In this document: positions 1 through 7,616 of the stretch, one piece after another
How positions within the stretch are numbered: position 1 is the first letter of the stretch
How the letters are laid out: each line of letters begins with the position of its first letter
The notes under the pieces: model-generated
What the model saw: the letters and a program-made list of their open reading frames with translations, nothing else
Told to the model about the DNA's origin: nothing
The model's database searches: none
Translations under genes and position numbers: made by a program
Assembly: GCA_934466475.1 (NCBI GenBank)
Contig: CAKSLI010000020.1
Span: 1 to 14,515, forward strand
Direction: 5' to 3'
Source: an uncultured Oscillospiraceae bacterium
Lineage (GTDB): Bacteria > Bacillota > Clostridia > Oscillospirales > Ruminococcaceae
DNA length: 14,515 nt

Positions 1-130
1 AACACGATGTTGCAGAGCGAAATAACCGGGCGACGGCATGGACGCCGTCGCATCAGAAATTTCGCTCGTTGAAAGAAACAGTCGGTGTGCTATACACATT
101 TTCACTCAAATAAGGTTTTTAGAGGTGACC
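1..130 (+). mobile_element. Miniature inverted-repeat (MITE-like) element, copy 1, right part only
   Basis: These 130 bases match 9602-9731 base for base in register, without indels. The first 66 bases are identical and the following stretch is diverged. The last 18 bases are again identical, including the 13-bp terminal repeat GGTTTTTAGAGGT at 114-126. The left part of the element lies outside the window. The identical block folds into nested hairpins: AGCGAAAT (16-23) pairs with ATTTCGCT (59-66) around an 8-bp stem at 30-37/44-51. The element ends 37 bases before the mreB start codon. It has no transposase gene, so any movement would depend on an enzyme encoded elsewhere. A structured RNA element spread as a repeat is an alternative reading. 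Confidence 0.8.
69..96 (+). promoter_or_regulatory. Putative sigma-A promoter inside repeat copy 1, reading into mreB
   Basis: TTGAAA at 69-74 is followed after 16 bases by TATACA at 91-96. A TG at 88-89 gives an extended -10 (TGC before TATACA). It lies in the part of the repeat that differs from the second copy; there the -35 is TTGACA but the -10 position reads ACTGCT. Transcription would start near 103, about 65 bases before mreB. Prediction from sequence match only; the true promoter could lie upstream of the window. Confidence 0.45.
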
Positions 131-167
131 TGTAATATTTCACAAAGAAGAACATGGAGGAAACAGA

Positions 168-1187
168 ATGTTTGGACTTACCAAGGACATCGGTATTGAT
201 TTAGGAACAGCGAACACGCTTGTATATATGCGCGGAAAGGGTATCATCATCCGCGAGCCGTCCGTAGTTGCAGTGGACAAGAAGCTCCAGTGCGTGCGCT
301 ACGTCGGTCAGGAGGCGAAGGACGTCATCGGACGTACTCCGGGCTCCATTGTTGCGGTACGCCCGCTGAAGGACGGCGTTATCGCCGACTTCGACATGAC
401 CTCCAGCATGCTGGAGCAGTTCATCAAGAAGGCTCTCAAGGGCAGAGGAAAGGCAAGGGTAATCATCTGCATTCCCTCCGGAGTTACCGAGGTAGAGCGC
501 CGCGCCGTAAAGGAAGCCGCTCAGAATGCCGGCGCAAAGCGCGTTTCCATCATTGAGGAGCCCATGGCTGCCGCTATCGGCGCAGGCCTCCCCGTTGCCG
601 AGCCTGTCGGCAGCATGATCGTCGATATCGGCGGCGGAACCAGCGAGGTTGCAATAATCTCCCTCGGAGGCATCGTTACGGCGCGCTCCGTAAGAGTTGC
701 AGGCGATGAGTTCGACTCCGCGATAATCAACTACATCAAGAAGAAGTACAACCTTCTCATAGGCGAGCGCACCGCCGAGAACATCAAAATGGGCATAGGC
801 TCCGCATTCAAGACCAGCGACACAGAGCCCGTAATGGACATCAAGGGACGCAACCTGCTCAACGGTCTGCCGGAGAACATCACAGTCACCAGCGAGGAGA
901 TACGCGAGGCCATTTCCGAGCCGCTCTCCCATGTTATCGACGCGATAAAGACCACCCTCGAAAAGACCCCCCCTGAGCTTGCAGCCGACATCATCGAATC
1001 CGGCATCATGCTCGCAGGCGGCGGAGCGCTGCTCAGAGGCCTCGACCAGCTTATCCACGAGGAGACCGGTATGCCCGTAAAGATCGCCGAGAGACCTCTC
1101 GACTGCGTGGCAGACGGCACCGGAAAGGTACTCGAAAACATCGACAAGCTCGAGGACGTACTCAGCGAGGACGAGAACATCTACTGA
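168..1187 (+). CDS. mreB: Rod shape-determining protein MreB (actin-like ATPase)
   Basis: MreB is the bacterial actin homologue that polymerises on the inner face of the membrane and guides the elongation machinery that inserts side-wall peptidoglycan. At 339 residues it has the normal family length. The phosphate-1 loop DLGTANT is at residues 11-17, phosphate-2 motif DIGGGTSE at 153-160 and the adenosine-site motif [11 protein letters not shown] at 283-293. The start codon is preceded by GGAGG at a normal distance. It is the first gene of the string that goes on to mreC, mreD and PBP2, but unlike the usual mreBCD order three other genes separate it from mreC. The [16 protein letters not shown] opening could also fit the paralogue Mbl; the location with mreCD favours MreB. 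Confidence 0.96.
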   Translation: MFGLTKDIGIDLGTANTLVYMRGKGIIIREPSVVAVDKKLQCVRYVGQEAKDVIGRTPGSIVAVRPLKDGVIADFDMTSSMLEQFIKKALKGRGKARVIICIPSGVTEVERRAVKEAAQNAGAKRVSIIEEPMAAAIGAGLPVAEPVGSMIVDIGGGTSEVAIISLGGIVTARSVRVAGDEFDSAIINYIKKKYNLLIGERTAENIKMGIGSAFKTSDTEPVMDIKGRNLLNGLPENITVTSEEIREAISEPLSHVIDAIKTTLEKTPPELAADIIESGIMLAGGGALLRGLDQLIHEETGMPVKIAERPLDCVADGTGKVLENIDKLEDVLSEDENIY

Positions 1188-1207
1188 TTCTCCCGAAAGG
1201 ATAATAA

Positions 1208-1849
1208 ATGAAAATCGGCAAATACCCTGTCAAGCACTCATACAAGGTCGCGCGCATAGTTTCCGATGTTTTCTCACTGGGACTGGCGGTGTTCATATGC
1301 TCCGTGGAATATATGTTCATGTCCGTGTACAGCGACACGCTGACCTCCTACATCGGCGAAGAGAATCTTGCAAAATTCACCGAGATAGACCCCTCACTGC
1401 CGTGGAAGCACTGGATCACCCTGATATTCCCGGCGGCCGTTCTGGCGGTCTTTGCGGCGTATGTGATACTGGTGCTCACGAGCCATAAGCTGAGCGGTAT
1501 CAACGTCACCAAGCGCAATGCCCAGAAGGTCTACGACATGTACGCGCTGTGCGTTTCGCTCTGCAAGATCCCCGCGCTTATGTTCATCAACGAAATGATG
1601 ATGATAACCCACAACAAAATGCTTCTGTCGGATGAAAGCTGGTTCACGGTACAGCTAGTGCTCGACCTTGTGATCATCGCGCTGCTGATATGCGTTTTCC
1701 GGCACCTGATGATAAAGGTCACTACTCCGGAACAGACCGCGCCGTCTGACGCCGGGTACGTCCGCGTAAAGGCAGTGGCAAGACCCGCAGAGCAGGAAAG
1801 CCCCGCTCCCGCCGGGGACGACAAAATCAACGATACCGAAAGGAACTGA
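1208..1849 (+). CDS. Unrecognised four-helix membrane protein between mreB and pyrK
   Basis: A 213-residue protein I do not recognise with confidence. Four hydrophobic segments are visible, at about residues 17-37, 69-91, 112-134 and 145-167, followed by a polar, proline- and charge-rich tail of about 45 residues that looks disordered. The size and helix count recall DUF2975-type small membrane proteins, but I see no decisive motif. GAAAGGA stands before the ATG. The gene begins 20 bases after mreB and its stop codon is separated by a single base from the pyrK start, so it is almost certainly co-transcribed and possibly translationally coupled. A role linked to the elongasome is only inferred from position. 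Confidence 0.8.
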   Translation: MKIGKYPVKHSYKVARIVSDVFSLGLAVFICSVEYMFMSVYSDTLTSYIGEENLAKFTEIDPSLPWKHWITLIFPAAVLAVFAAYVILVLTSHKLSGINVTKRNAQKVYDMYALCVSLCKIPALMFINEMMMITHNKMLLSDESWFTVQLVLDLVIIALLICVFRHLMIKVTTPEQTAPSDAGYVRVKAVARPAEQESPAPAGDDKINDTERN

Positions 1850-1850
1850 C

Positions 1851-2627
1851 ATGAGCTACTACTGCGACAAGTATCCCATCGTAGAAAAAAAGACGATCTC
1901 CAAGGATACGTTCTCTATCACGATATACGCTCCGGAGGCTGCAAAGGCAGCCCACACCGGACAGTTTGCGAACATCTCCGCACCGGGATTCACTCTCAGG
2001 CGCCCGATATCAATATGCGAATTCAGCCGCTCAAAGGGCACTATCCGCTTTGTATTCGAAGTCCGCGGCAAGGGCACCGAGGCTATCTCCCGGCTGAACC
2101 CCGGCGATAACCTGGACGTGCTCGGCCCGCTCGGAAACGGATTCTCCGTTCCGGACAGCGCCAGAAGAGTCGTGCTGGTGGGCGGCGGCATCGGAGTCCC
2201 TCCCATGCTCGGCCTTGCAAAGAAGCTCGGCAGCAGGAGCACCGCTATCCTCGGCTTCCGTGATTACAGCAGAATTATCCTCGCCGATGAATTCGAGAAG
2301 TACGGCGCAAGCACCGCGATATGCACGGACGACGGCTCCGTTGGCTATAACGGAACGGTCTCCGCTCCCCTTGAGAGCACGCTGAAGAACGTCGGCGCCG
2401 ACCTCGTATGCGCGTGCGGTCCCATGCCAATGCTTAACGCTGTGGCAAAGGTCTGCGCACAGTACAATGTTCCCTGCAAGGTATCCATGGAACAGAGAAT
2501 GGGCTGCGGCGTGGGCGCATGCGTTGTATGCTCCTGCCTGACGGTAAGAAACGGTCAGGAACACTATGCAAGAGTCTGCAAGGATGGTCCCGTTTTCGAC
2601 GCAAAGGAGGTAAAGTTCAATGGCTGA
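1851..2627 (+). CDS. pyrK: Dihydroorotate dehydrogenase B, electron-transfer subunit PyrK
   Basis: PyrK is the FAD and [2Fe-2S] subunit that passes electrons from the FMN subunit PyrD (class 1B) to NAD+ in the fourth step of UMP synthesis. Visible features are the flavin-site motif RRPISI (residues 50-55), GPLGNGF (92-98), the nucleotide-binding loop GGGIGVPPM (111-119), and a C-terminal cysteine cluster with Cys219, Cys224, Cys227 and Cys243 in the spacing expected for the iron-sulphur centre. Cys229 is an extra cysteine within the cluster. Length (258) is normal. AAAGGAAC precedes the ATG. The reading frame overlaps the start of pyrD by 8 bases, which fits tight 1:1 production of the two subunits. 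Confidence 0.95.
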   Translation: MSYYCDKYPIVEKKTISKDTFSITIYAPEAAKAAHTGQFANISAPGFTLRRPISICEFSRSKGTIRFVFEVRGKGTEAISRLNPGDNLDVLGPLGNGFSVPDSARRVVLVGGGIGVPPMLGLAKKLGSRSTAILGFRDYSRIILADEFEKYGASTAICTDDGSVGYNGTVSAPLESTLKNVGADLVCACGPMPMLNAVAKVCAQYNVPCKVSMEQRMGCGVGACVVCSCLTVRNGQEHYARVCKDGPVFDAKEVKFNG

Positions 2628-3531
2628 TCTGAGCGTAAAAATCGCCGGCGTGGAGTTCCCGAACCCCGTCATCGCGGCTTCCGGCACATACGGCAACGGT
2701 GAGTGCTTCACCGACCTTTATCCCCTGTCCCGTCTCGGCGGCGTTTCCTGCAAGGGAATGACAATCGAGCCGAAAATGGGCAATATCCCTCCCCGGATCG
2801 CGGAAACTCCGTCAGGCATACTGAACTCCGTAGGTCTCCAGAACATCGGCGTTCACGGCTTCATCGAGTACTACCTCCCCACCCTCAAGGAGGAGGGCAA
2901 CGTTATCATCGCGAACGTAGCAGGCGCGGTGATCGACGACTACATCGCCGCCGCAGAGGCTCTCGACTGCACTAACGTGGACATGATAGAGCTGAACATA
3001 TCCTGCCCTAACGTAAAGGCGGGCGGCGCGACATGGGGCGTCACCTGCGAGGGCGCAGCCTCCGTAACAAAGGCTGTAAGAGCCGCGACCAGCAAGCCGC
3101 TGATAGTAAAGCTCACCCCGAACGTCACCAACATCACCGAAATAGCAAAGGCGGTCGAAGCGGAAGGCGCGGACAGCATTTCCCTCATCAACACGCTTCT
3201 CGGCATGAGAATAGACATCAGGAACCGCCGTCCTATCCTCCACAACAACGTGGGCGGACTCTCCGGCCCTGCGATATTCCCTGTTGCAGTGCGTATGGTA
3301 TGGCAGTGCTACAACGCCGTAAAGATCCCGATAATCGGCATGGGCGGTATATCCACCTGGGAGGACGCCGTTGAGATGATGCTCGCCGGTGCGACTGCTA
3401 TCCAGATGGGCACCGCGATATTCACCGACCCGTGGTCCCCGATAAAGGTCATCGAGGGTCTGAACGACTATATGGACAAGAACGGCATAAAGGATCTCTC
3501 CGAGCTGACCGGTCAGGTAAAGCCCTGGTGA
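2620..3531 (+). CDS. pyrD: Dihydroorotate dehydrogenase, catalytic FMN subunit (class 1B)
   Basis: Oxidises dihydroorotate to orotate in cytoplasmic pyrimidine synthesis, working with PyrK so that NAD+ is the acceptor. The active-site sequence NISCPNVKAGG places the catalytic base at Cys129, the cysteine typical of class 1 enzymes (class 2 uses serine). K45 in SCKGMT and the C-terminal GMGGIS and AGATAIQMGTAIF stretches form the FMN phosphate site of the barrel. 303 residues is the normal length. The start lies inside the end of pyrK, with AAAGGAGG upstream. No other pyr genes are in the window and I see no PyrR-type attenuator in front of the pair, so regulation probably follows the surrounding mre transcript. 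Confidence 0.96.
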   Translation: MADLSVKIAGVEFPNPVIAASGTYGNGECFTDLYPLSRLGGVSCKGMTIEPKMGNIPPRIAETPSGILNSVGLQNIGVHGFIEYYLPTLKEEGNVIIANVAGAVIDDYIAAAEALDCTNVDMIELNISCPNVKAGGATWGVTCEGAASVTKAVRAATSKPLIVKLTPNVTNITEIAKAVEAEGADSISLINTLLGMRIDIRNRRPILHNNVGGLSGPAIFPVAVRMVWQCYNAVKIPIIGMGGISTWEDAVEMMLAGATAIQMGTAIFTDPWSPIKVIEGLNDYMDKNGIKDLSELTGQVKPW

Positions 3532-3559
3532 TTCACAGCGGCCTGAAAGCGGAGCATAT

Positions 3560-4426
3560 ATGAAAGAGTTTTTTCACAGCGTAAAATTCAAAATACTTAT
3601 CTGCATAGCTGCGCTGCTGCTCGGGCTTATGGCTTACGTTGCGGTCGCGGCGGGAACGCAGACGCTCCCCGAGCAGATGATAAACACCGTCGCCTACCCG
3701 TTCGTGACGGCGGCTAACGCTATCTCCAACGGCGTGAACGGATTCATAGACAAGCTGGTTAACGCGGACACCTACAAGTCCCAGAACGATGAGCTGCGCG
3801 AGCTTGTGACCGAGATGTACGAGCGCACCGCCGACTACGAGGAGCTCCAGAACGAAAACGAGCAGCTCCGGGAAATGCTTGGCCTCAGCCAGAAACACAA
3901 GGATTTCAAATTCTCCGAGCCATGCAATATCATTGCAAGAAACGCCAACGACATCTACGGCGGCTTCACGATAAACCAGGGCAGCAGCTCCGGGATATCG
4001 CTCAACGACCCGGTTATAACCTCGGTAGGTCTGATAGGCAGAGTTACCGAGATCGCCCCGAATTACGCGAGAGTGTCCACGATACTCTCCCCGCAGGTGA
4101 ATGTCGGAGTTTACACCATGCGCACCAAGACCACCGGCGTGCTTGAAAACGACATCAACACTGCCGGAAACAAGCTGTGCCTTATGAGCAATATCCTGAA
4201 AGACGCGGATATCGAGCCGGGAGACGTAATCGTGACCTCCGGTCAGAGCGGACTTTTCCCGGAGGGGCTCATCGTGGGCACGGTGAAGGAGGTCTACGAC
4301 GACCCGAACGGGCTTTCCAAGCACGCACTCATACAGCCCGCCGAAGACAGCTTCAGCATAACCTCGGTGTACGCCGTAACGGATTTCGACGGCAAGGGGC
4401 TTTCATTTGACGACATAGAATACTGA
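3560..4426 (+). CDS. mreC: Rod shape-determining protein MreC
   Basis: MreC is the bitopic scaffold of the elongasome; its extracellular part is known to bind and activate PBP2 while the short N-terminus stays in the cytoplasm. The sequence shows one membrane helix at about residues 10-30, a charged coiled-coil region at about 65-108 ending in the typical NEQLREMLGL pattern, and then the glycine-rich beta domain to the end at 288. The family signature near GLIGRVTEI and the GDVIVTSGQSGLFPEGLIVGTV-type stretch are clear. The ribosome site is weak (GCGGAG). It starts 28 bases after pyrD and is followed by a strong intercistronic hairpin and mreD. Confidence 0.94.
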   Translation: MKEFFHSVKFKILICIAALLLGLMAYVAVAAGTQTLPEQMINTVAYPFVTAANAISNGVNGFIDKLVNADTYKSQNDELRELVTEMYERTADYEELQNENEQLREMLGLSQKHKDFKFSEPCNIIARNANDIYGGFTINQGSSSGISLNDPVITSVGLIGRVTEIAPNYARVSTILSPQVNVGVYTMRTKTTGVLENDINTAGNKLCLMSNILKDADIEPGDVIVTSGQSGLFPEGLIVGTVKEVYDDPNGLSKHALIQPAEDSFSITSVYAVTDFDGKGLSFDDIEY

Positions 4427-4427
4427 T

Positions 4428-4456
4428 AACGGTGCGGCAGGCTCTGCCGTGCCGTT
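4428..4456 (+). other. Intercistronic hairpin between mreC and mreD
   Basis: A 29-base stretch beginning one base after the mreC stop forms a 13-bp stem (two G-T pairs) with a GCT loop. No run of T follows, so it is not a standard intrinsic terminator. It could stabilise or separate the mreC message, or lower mreD/PBP2 expression. The structure is seen directly; the role is inferred. Confidence 0.55.
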
Positions 4457-4474
4457 TCAGATATGAGGAACGAA

Positions 4475-5077
4475 ATGATCAAAAGGATATCAAGAAGGCA
4501 GAGGAGCCGCCGCGCAATGCTGCGCTGCTTTATGCGGTGGTTCTGCTACTCAGCGGTGCTGCTGATCTTCTATCTGTGGGAGGTCGCGCCGCTCATACGC
4601 GGGTGGTGCCCGCTGCTGATAATCCCGCTGGCGACCTCCGTGGCAATGTTCGAGGGGGAACTTGCTGCGGGCGTTTTCGGCGTATTCTGCGGTTTCATGC
4701 TGGATATAGCAAGCGGAACGCTCCCGGGATTCTCCTCGCTGCTTCTGCTGATATGCTGCCCGCTGATATCGCTTCTCGGACAGTTTATCCTGCGCCCGAA
4801 CTGGCTCAGCCACGCCGCAATGAACGCCGTGACGGTCATATTCATGTGCAGCATGGATTTCCTTATGCTCCACTGGGTGTGGGAGCGCGAAAGCTCCGGG
4901 ATATCCTTTGTGAACACGTTGATCCCGGCGTATTCCTGGGCGATAGTGTTCTCTATTCCGATATATCTGCTAGTGCGGCTCATCTCCACGAAATTCCGTC
5001 CGAAAGAGGAGCGCCGGCTTGAAGAAGCCGCAGCCGACAGCGCCGCGGAGGACGAGATCACAAAAGGCGAAAAGTGA
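4475..5077 (+). CDS. mreD: Rod shape-determining protein MreD
   Basis: Integral membrane partner of MreC in the elongasome. The ATG at 4475 is preferred because GAGGAAC lies six bases before it; an in-frame ATG at 4463 would add MRNE and has no ribosome site of its own. The 200-residue product begins with a strongly basic stretch (KRISRRQRSRR), then shows about five hydrophobic segments between residues 24 and 172, and ends with an acidic, alanine-rich tail. The motif EGELAAGVFGVFCGFMLD near residues 60-77 is the region that marks the family (E-G...G...G-x-x-x-D). It is somewhat longer than the usual ~165-180 residues because of both tails. It sits between mreC and the PBP2 gene as is common. 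Confidence 0.88.
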   Translation: MIKRISRRQRSRRAMLRCFMRWFCYSAVLLIFYLWEVAPLIRGWCPLLIIPLATSVAMFEGELAAGVFGVFCGFMLDIASGTLPGFSSLLLLICCPLISLLGQFILRPNWLSHAAMNAVTVIFMCSMDFLMLHWVWERESSGISFVNTLIPAYSWAIVFSIPIYLLVRLISTKFRPKEERRLEEAAADSAAEDEITKGEK

Positions 5078-5103
5078 CCCTGCAAATATAGATTGGTGGT
5101 ACA

Positions 5104-7200
5104 ATGTCAAAGTTTTCTAATGTAGTACGCTCCGCAGTGCTTGCTGCGATAGTCATAATCGCCGCATTCCTGTGCGGTCTGAAGCTTCTTGAAATACAGA
5201 TAGCGGACGGCAGCAAATACCTCGCCATGACCAAAAGCACTCACACGGTAACGCAGGATATCGAGGCTGCGCGCGGAAAGATCGCCGACAGCACCGGAAA
5301 AATACTCAACACCAACGAGCTGGATTGCAGCGTTGCCCTCCAGAAATCCTCGCTTGAAGCAGGCACGGAAAACGAGGTCATCTACCGTATCCTCACCGTA
5401 CTGCTGGAAAAGGGCGAGGAATGGAACGAATCCCTGCCCATCACCAGGACCCAGCCCTACCAGTTCGAAAAGGACCGGGAAAATGCGGTGGATTCGCTGA
5501 AATCCCGAATGAACCTGGGAGTTTACGCCACTGTTGACAACTGCATGAACGCCCTGTACGAGAACTACAAGATATCCGACAAGTACAGCGAGCCCATGCG
5601 CCGCTACATCGCCGGCGTCCGCTACGAAATGGAGCTGAAGGGCTTCAACTACCAGAACAAATACGTTGTCGCCTCCGGAATTTCCAGCGATACAGTGCTT
5701 GAGCTGAAGGAGCTCTCGAACCTCATGCCCGGAATGGAGATCTCCGAGGGCTGGAACCGCGTCTACCTTGACGGCACGACAGCGCCCCATATCCGCGGAA
5801 CAGTCGGCGCCATATCCGCTGAAAAGTACGCCGAGCTCAAAAGCGCCGGCTACAAGGTGGACGATATAATCGGCACCTCCGGAATAGAGCTCGCCTTTGA
5901 GGACGTGCTCCGCGGCGAGCGCGGCACCCGCGAGATAACCCGCAACTCCGACGGCGTGAAGATATCGGACGAGATAATCCGGGAGCCGCAGGCGGGCAAC
6001 TCCGTAATGCTGACGATAGACTCCAAGTTCCAGAACATGGTCGAGCAGATCGTGCAGTATCACATGGACTTCCTGCACTCCCCCTACTATACCACGGCAA
6101 TGGACGAAAAGCACCGCGGCACCGAAACCGAGGTCGGCTCCGCAGTCGTGCTGGACGTAAAGGACGGCTCGGTGCTTGCAATGGTAACGCTGCCGAGCTA
6201 CGACATCAACGACCTTGTAGAGAACTACGGAAAGGTGCTCAACGCCAAGAACTCCCCGCTGCTGAACCGCGCGATAAACGGAGAATACCGCCCCGGCTCC
6301 ACGTTCAAGACGATAACCGCCACCGCCGGGCTTGCAGAGGGCGTCATCACGCCAACGTCAACCATCACCTGCAATCAGGTGTACACCTACTACGCGCCGA
6401 GCTTCACGCCGAAGTGCACCGGCTTCCACGGGGCAATAACGGTGCAGTACGGTCTGAAGCACTCCTGCAACATTTTCTTCTACGAGACCGCGCGCCGCAT
6501 GGGGATAGAAGCCCTCGCAGACTGGGCGGCAAAATTCGGCGTGGGGACAGACCTCGGCTTTGAGATACCCATGTCCACCGGCAGAATGACCTCCCCGGAG
6601 CTGTTCGAAAGGCTCGGGCTGGACTGGAATGCCAGCGATACCATTCAGGCGGGAATCGGTCAGTCGGAAACGCTGCTCACGCCGCTTCACCTCGCGACCC
6701 AGGCAATGACAATCGCGAACAAGGGAGTGCGCTACCGCCCCCACGTTGTAAAGGCGATATACAACTACGACTATACCAAGCTCATAAAGGAGACAAAGCC
6801 CGAGGTCGTTGAGGATTTCTCCGCAGGCATGGAGGATATCTTCAACGAGGTCAAGGAGGGCATGCGCAAGGTAAGCGAAAACGCGAACTTCCTTATGGAG
6901 GGCGGCTGGTACAACATCTACGACTTCAAGGGCATAGGCAAGGAAAATGTCTGCACCAAGACCGGCACTCCGGAGGTCATCGCGATGACGAAGTTCAACT
7001 CCACGATAGTCGGATTCTACCCCGCGGACAACCCGGAGATCGCATTCGGCGTATGTATGGAGAACAGCGAGTTCAGCCGTCATATAGCCTGCAACATCAT
7101 CTCGGCATATATCACCGGAGAGTTCAACCCCGTTTACGACGAGGACGGAAACGCAGTTTACCCCCTCGGCGAAAAGCGCAAGACATCCGAACAGAACTAA
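5104..7200 (+). CDS. mrdA: Penicillin-binding protein 2 (class B transpeptidase, MrdA-like)
   Basis: Membrane-anchored DD-transpeptidase that cross-links new glycan strands during cell elongation and is the target of beta-lactams. One N-terminal membrane helix lies at about residues 9-30. A dimerisation/pedestal domain follows, ending near residue 310. The transpeptidase domain has all three active-site motifs: S399-T-F-K402, S454-C-N456 and K619-T-G621. At 698 residues it falls in the usual class B range. The ribosome site GGTGG is weak and the gap to mreD is 26 bases, so partial coupling is possible. Gene order mreC-mreD-PBP2 supports the PBP2/MrdA assignment over the division enzyme FtsI. 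No PASTA repeats are present. Confidence 0.93.
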   Translation: MSKFSNVVRSAVLAAIVIIAAFLCGLKLLEIQIADGSKYLAMTKSTHTVTQDIEAARGKIADSTGKILNTNELDCSVALQKSSLEAGTENEVIYRILTVLLEKGEEWNESLPITRTQPYQFEKDRENAVDSLKSRMNLGVYATVDNCMNALYENYKISDKYSEPMRRYIAGVRYEMELKGFNYQNKYVVASGISSDTVLELKELSNLMPGMEISEGWNRVYLDGTTAPHIRGTVGAISAEKYAELKSAGYKVDDIIGTSGIELAFEDVLRGERGTREITRNSDGVKISDEIIREPQAGNSVMLTIDSKFQNMVEQIVQYHMDFLHSPYYTTAMDEKHRGTETEVGSAVVLDVKDGSVLAMVTLPSYDINDLVENYGKVLNAKNSPLLNRAINGEYRPGSTFKTITATAGLAEGVITPTSTITCNQVYTYYAPSFTPKCTGFHGAITVQYGLKHSCNIFFYETARRMGIEALADWAAKFGVGTDLGFEIPMSTGRMTSPELFERLGLDWNASDTIQAGIGQSETLLTPLHLATQAMTIANKGVRYRPHVVKAIYNYDYTKLIKETKPEVVEDFSAGMEDIFNEVKEGMRKVSENANFLMEGGWYNIYDFKGIGKENVCTKTGTPEVIAMTKFNSTIVGFYPADNPEIAFGVCMENSEFSRHIACNIISAYITGEFNPVYDEDGNAVYPLGEKRKTSEQN

Positions 7201-7206
7201 CCACAA

Positions 7207-7238
7207 AATCGCCGCATTTCGTTGGAAATGCGGCGATT
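7207..7238. terminator. Inverted-repeat terminator at the end of the mre/PBP2 string
   Basis: A perfect 14-bp stem (AATCGCCGCATTTC with its complement) and a GTTG loop starts seven bases after the PBP2 stop. On the + strand no T-run follows, but on the - strand the stem continues into TTTTG, so it may serve both the + operon and the - strand DUF1540/transporter transcript arriving from the right. A second hairpin at 7244-7271 (two 5-bp arms around an A-A mismatch, CCCGAC loop) follows. Confidence 0.7.
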
Positions 7239-7317
7239 CTGATGTGTAACGGCTCCCGACAGCCGATACACGCGCTTCACAGCATACTGCCGTAAAAGCG
7301 GTTTATTGAGGAGGTCA

Positions 7318-7401
7318 ATGCAAAGACATATAGAGGTAATCTTGCTTCGCCGCGTCTGTCAGCGGCAAGAGCGTCCGGCGTCAGGGATTCTTCGTCCCTG
7401 A
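7318..7401 (+). CDS. Possible 27-residue peptide with strong ribosome site
   Basis: An ATG at 7318 follows GAGGAGGTCA, one of the best Shine-Dalgarno sites in the window, and opens 27 codons ending in TGA at 7399-7401. The product begins MQRHIEVILLRRVCQRQERP and is basic. The last codons lie in a small hairpin (7-bp TCAGGGA/TCCCTGA arms, about 7380-7400). I recognise no family. It is antisense to the region just downstream of the DUF1540 gene. It could be a real small protein, a leader peptide without a downstream gene on the same strand, or chance. Confidence 0.25.
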   Translation: MQRHIEVILLRRVCQRQERPASGILRP

Positions 7402-7421
7402 ATATCCGTTCGTCAGGCATT

Positions 7422-7595
7422 TCAGCCCTGCTTCATCTTGAAGGAGAGGCAGTCGGTGCACTGACATACGGTGGGGTCAGCCTCGTGCGTGCCTACTTCG
7501 ATCTTGTCGAGGGAGCAGTAATCACCGCAGCAGCAGTGGTGCTCGCAGTTGTGGATAGTACAGCCGATGTGCTTGTTTGCAAATTCAGTTCCCAT
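7422..7595 (-). CDS. Cysteine-rich DUF1540-like small protein
   Basis: A 57-residue protein with nine cysteines (12, 17, 21-23, 27, 44, 46, 49) and five histidines. The layout C-x4-C ... C-x4-CSLDKIEVGTHEAD ... C-x-C-x2-C-x3-K matches the DUF1540 family of small Firmicute proteins, thought to bind metal through cysteines; no function is established to my knowledge. AAGGAAG stands upstream of the ATG. The gene starts 21 bases after the stop of the AGCS transporter on the same strand, so the two may be co-transcribed. The first cysteine cluster is denser than I expect for the family (CCC at 21-23). Confidence 0.85.
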   Translation of the reverse strand: MGTEFANKHIGCTIHNCEHHCCCGDYCSLDKIEVGTHEADPTVCQCTDCLSFKMKQG

Positions 7596-7616
7596 TTTTA
7601 TTCTTCCTTTCAGACA

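Noticed and set aside
201..1058. Long - strand open frame opposite mreB
   Set aside because: Antisense shadow of mreB created by GC-rich codon use; mreB is certain and the antisense product resembles nothing known.
2540..2625. PyrR-type attenuator or other riboswitch before the pyr genes
   Set aside because: pyrK and pyrD are packed with one-base and overlapping junctions; no leader sequence exists to hold one.
5107..6114. 335-codon - strand open frame opposite the PBP2 gene
   Set aside because: Antisense shadow; the + strand frame has all PBP motifs.
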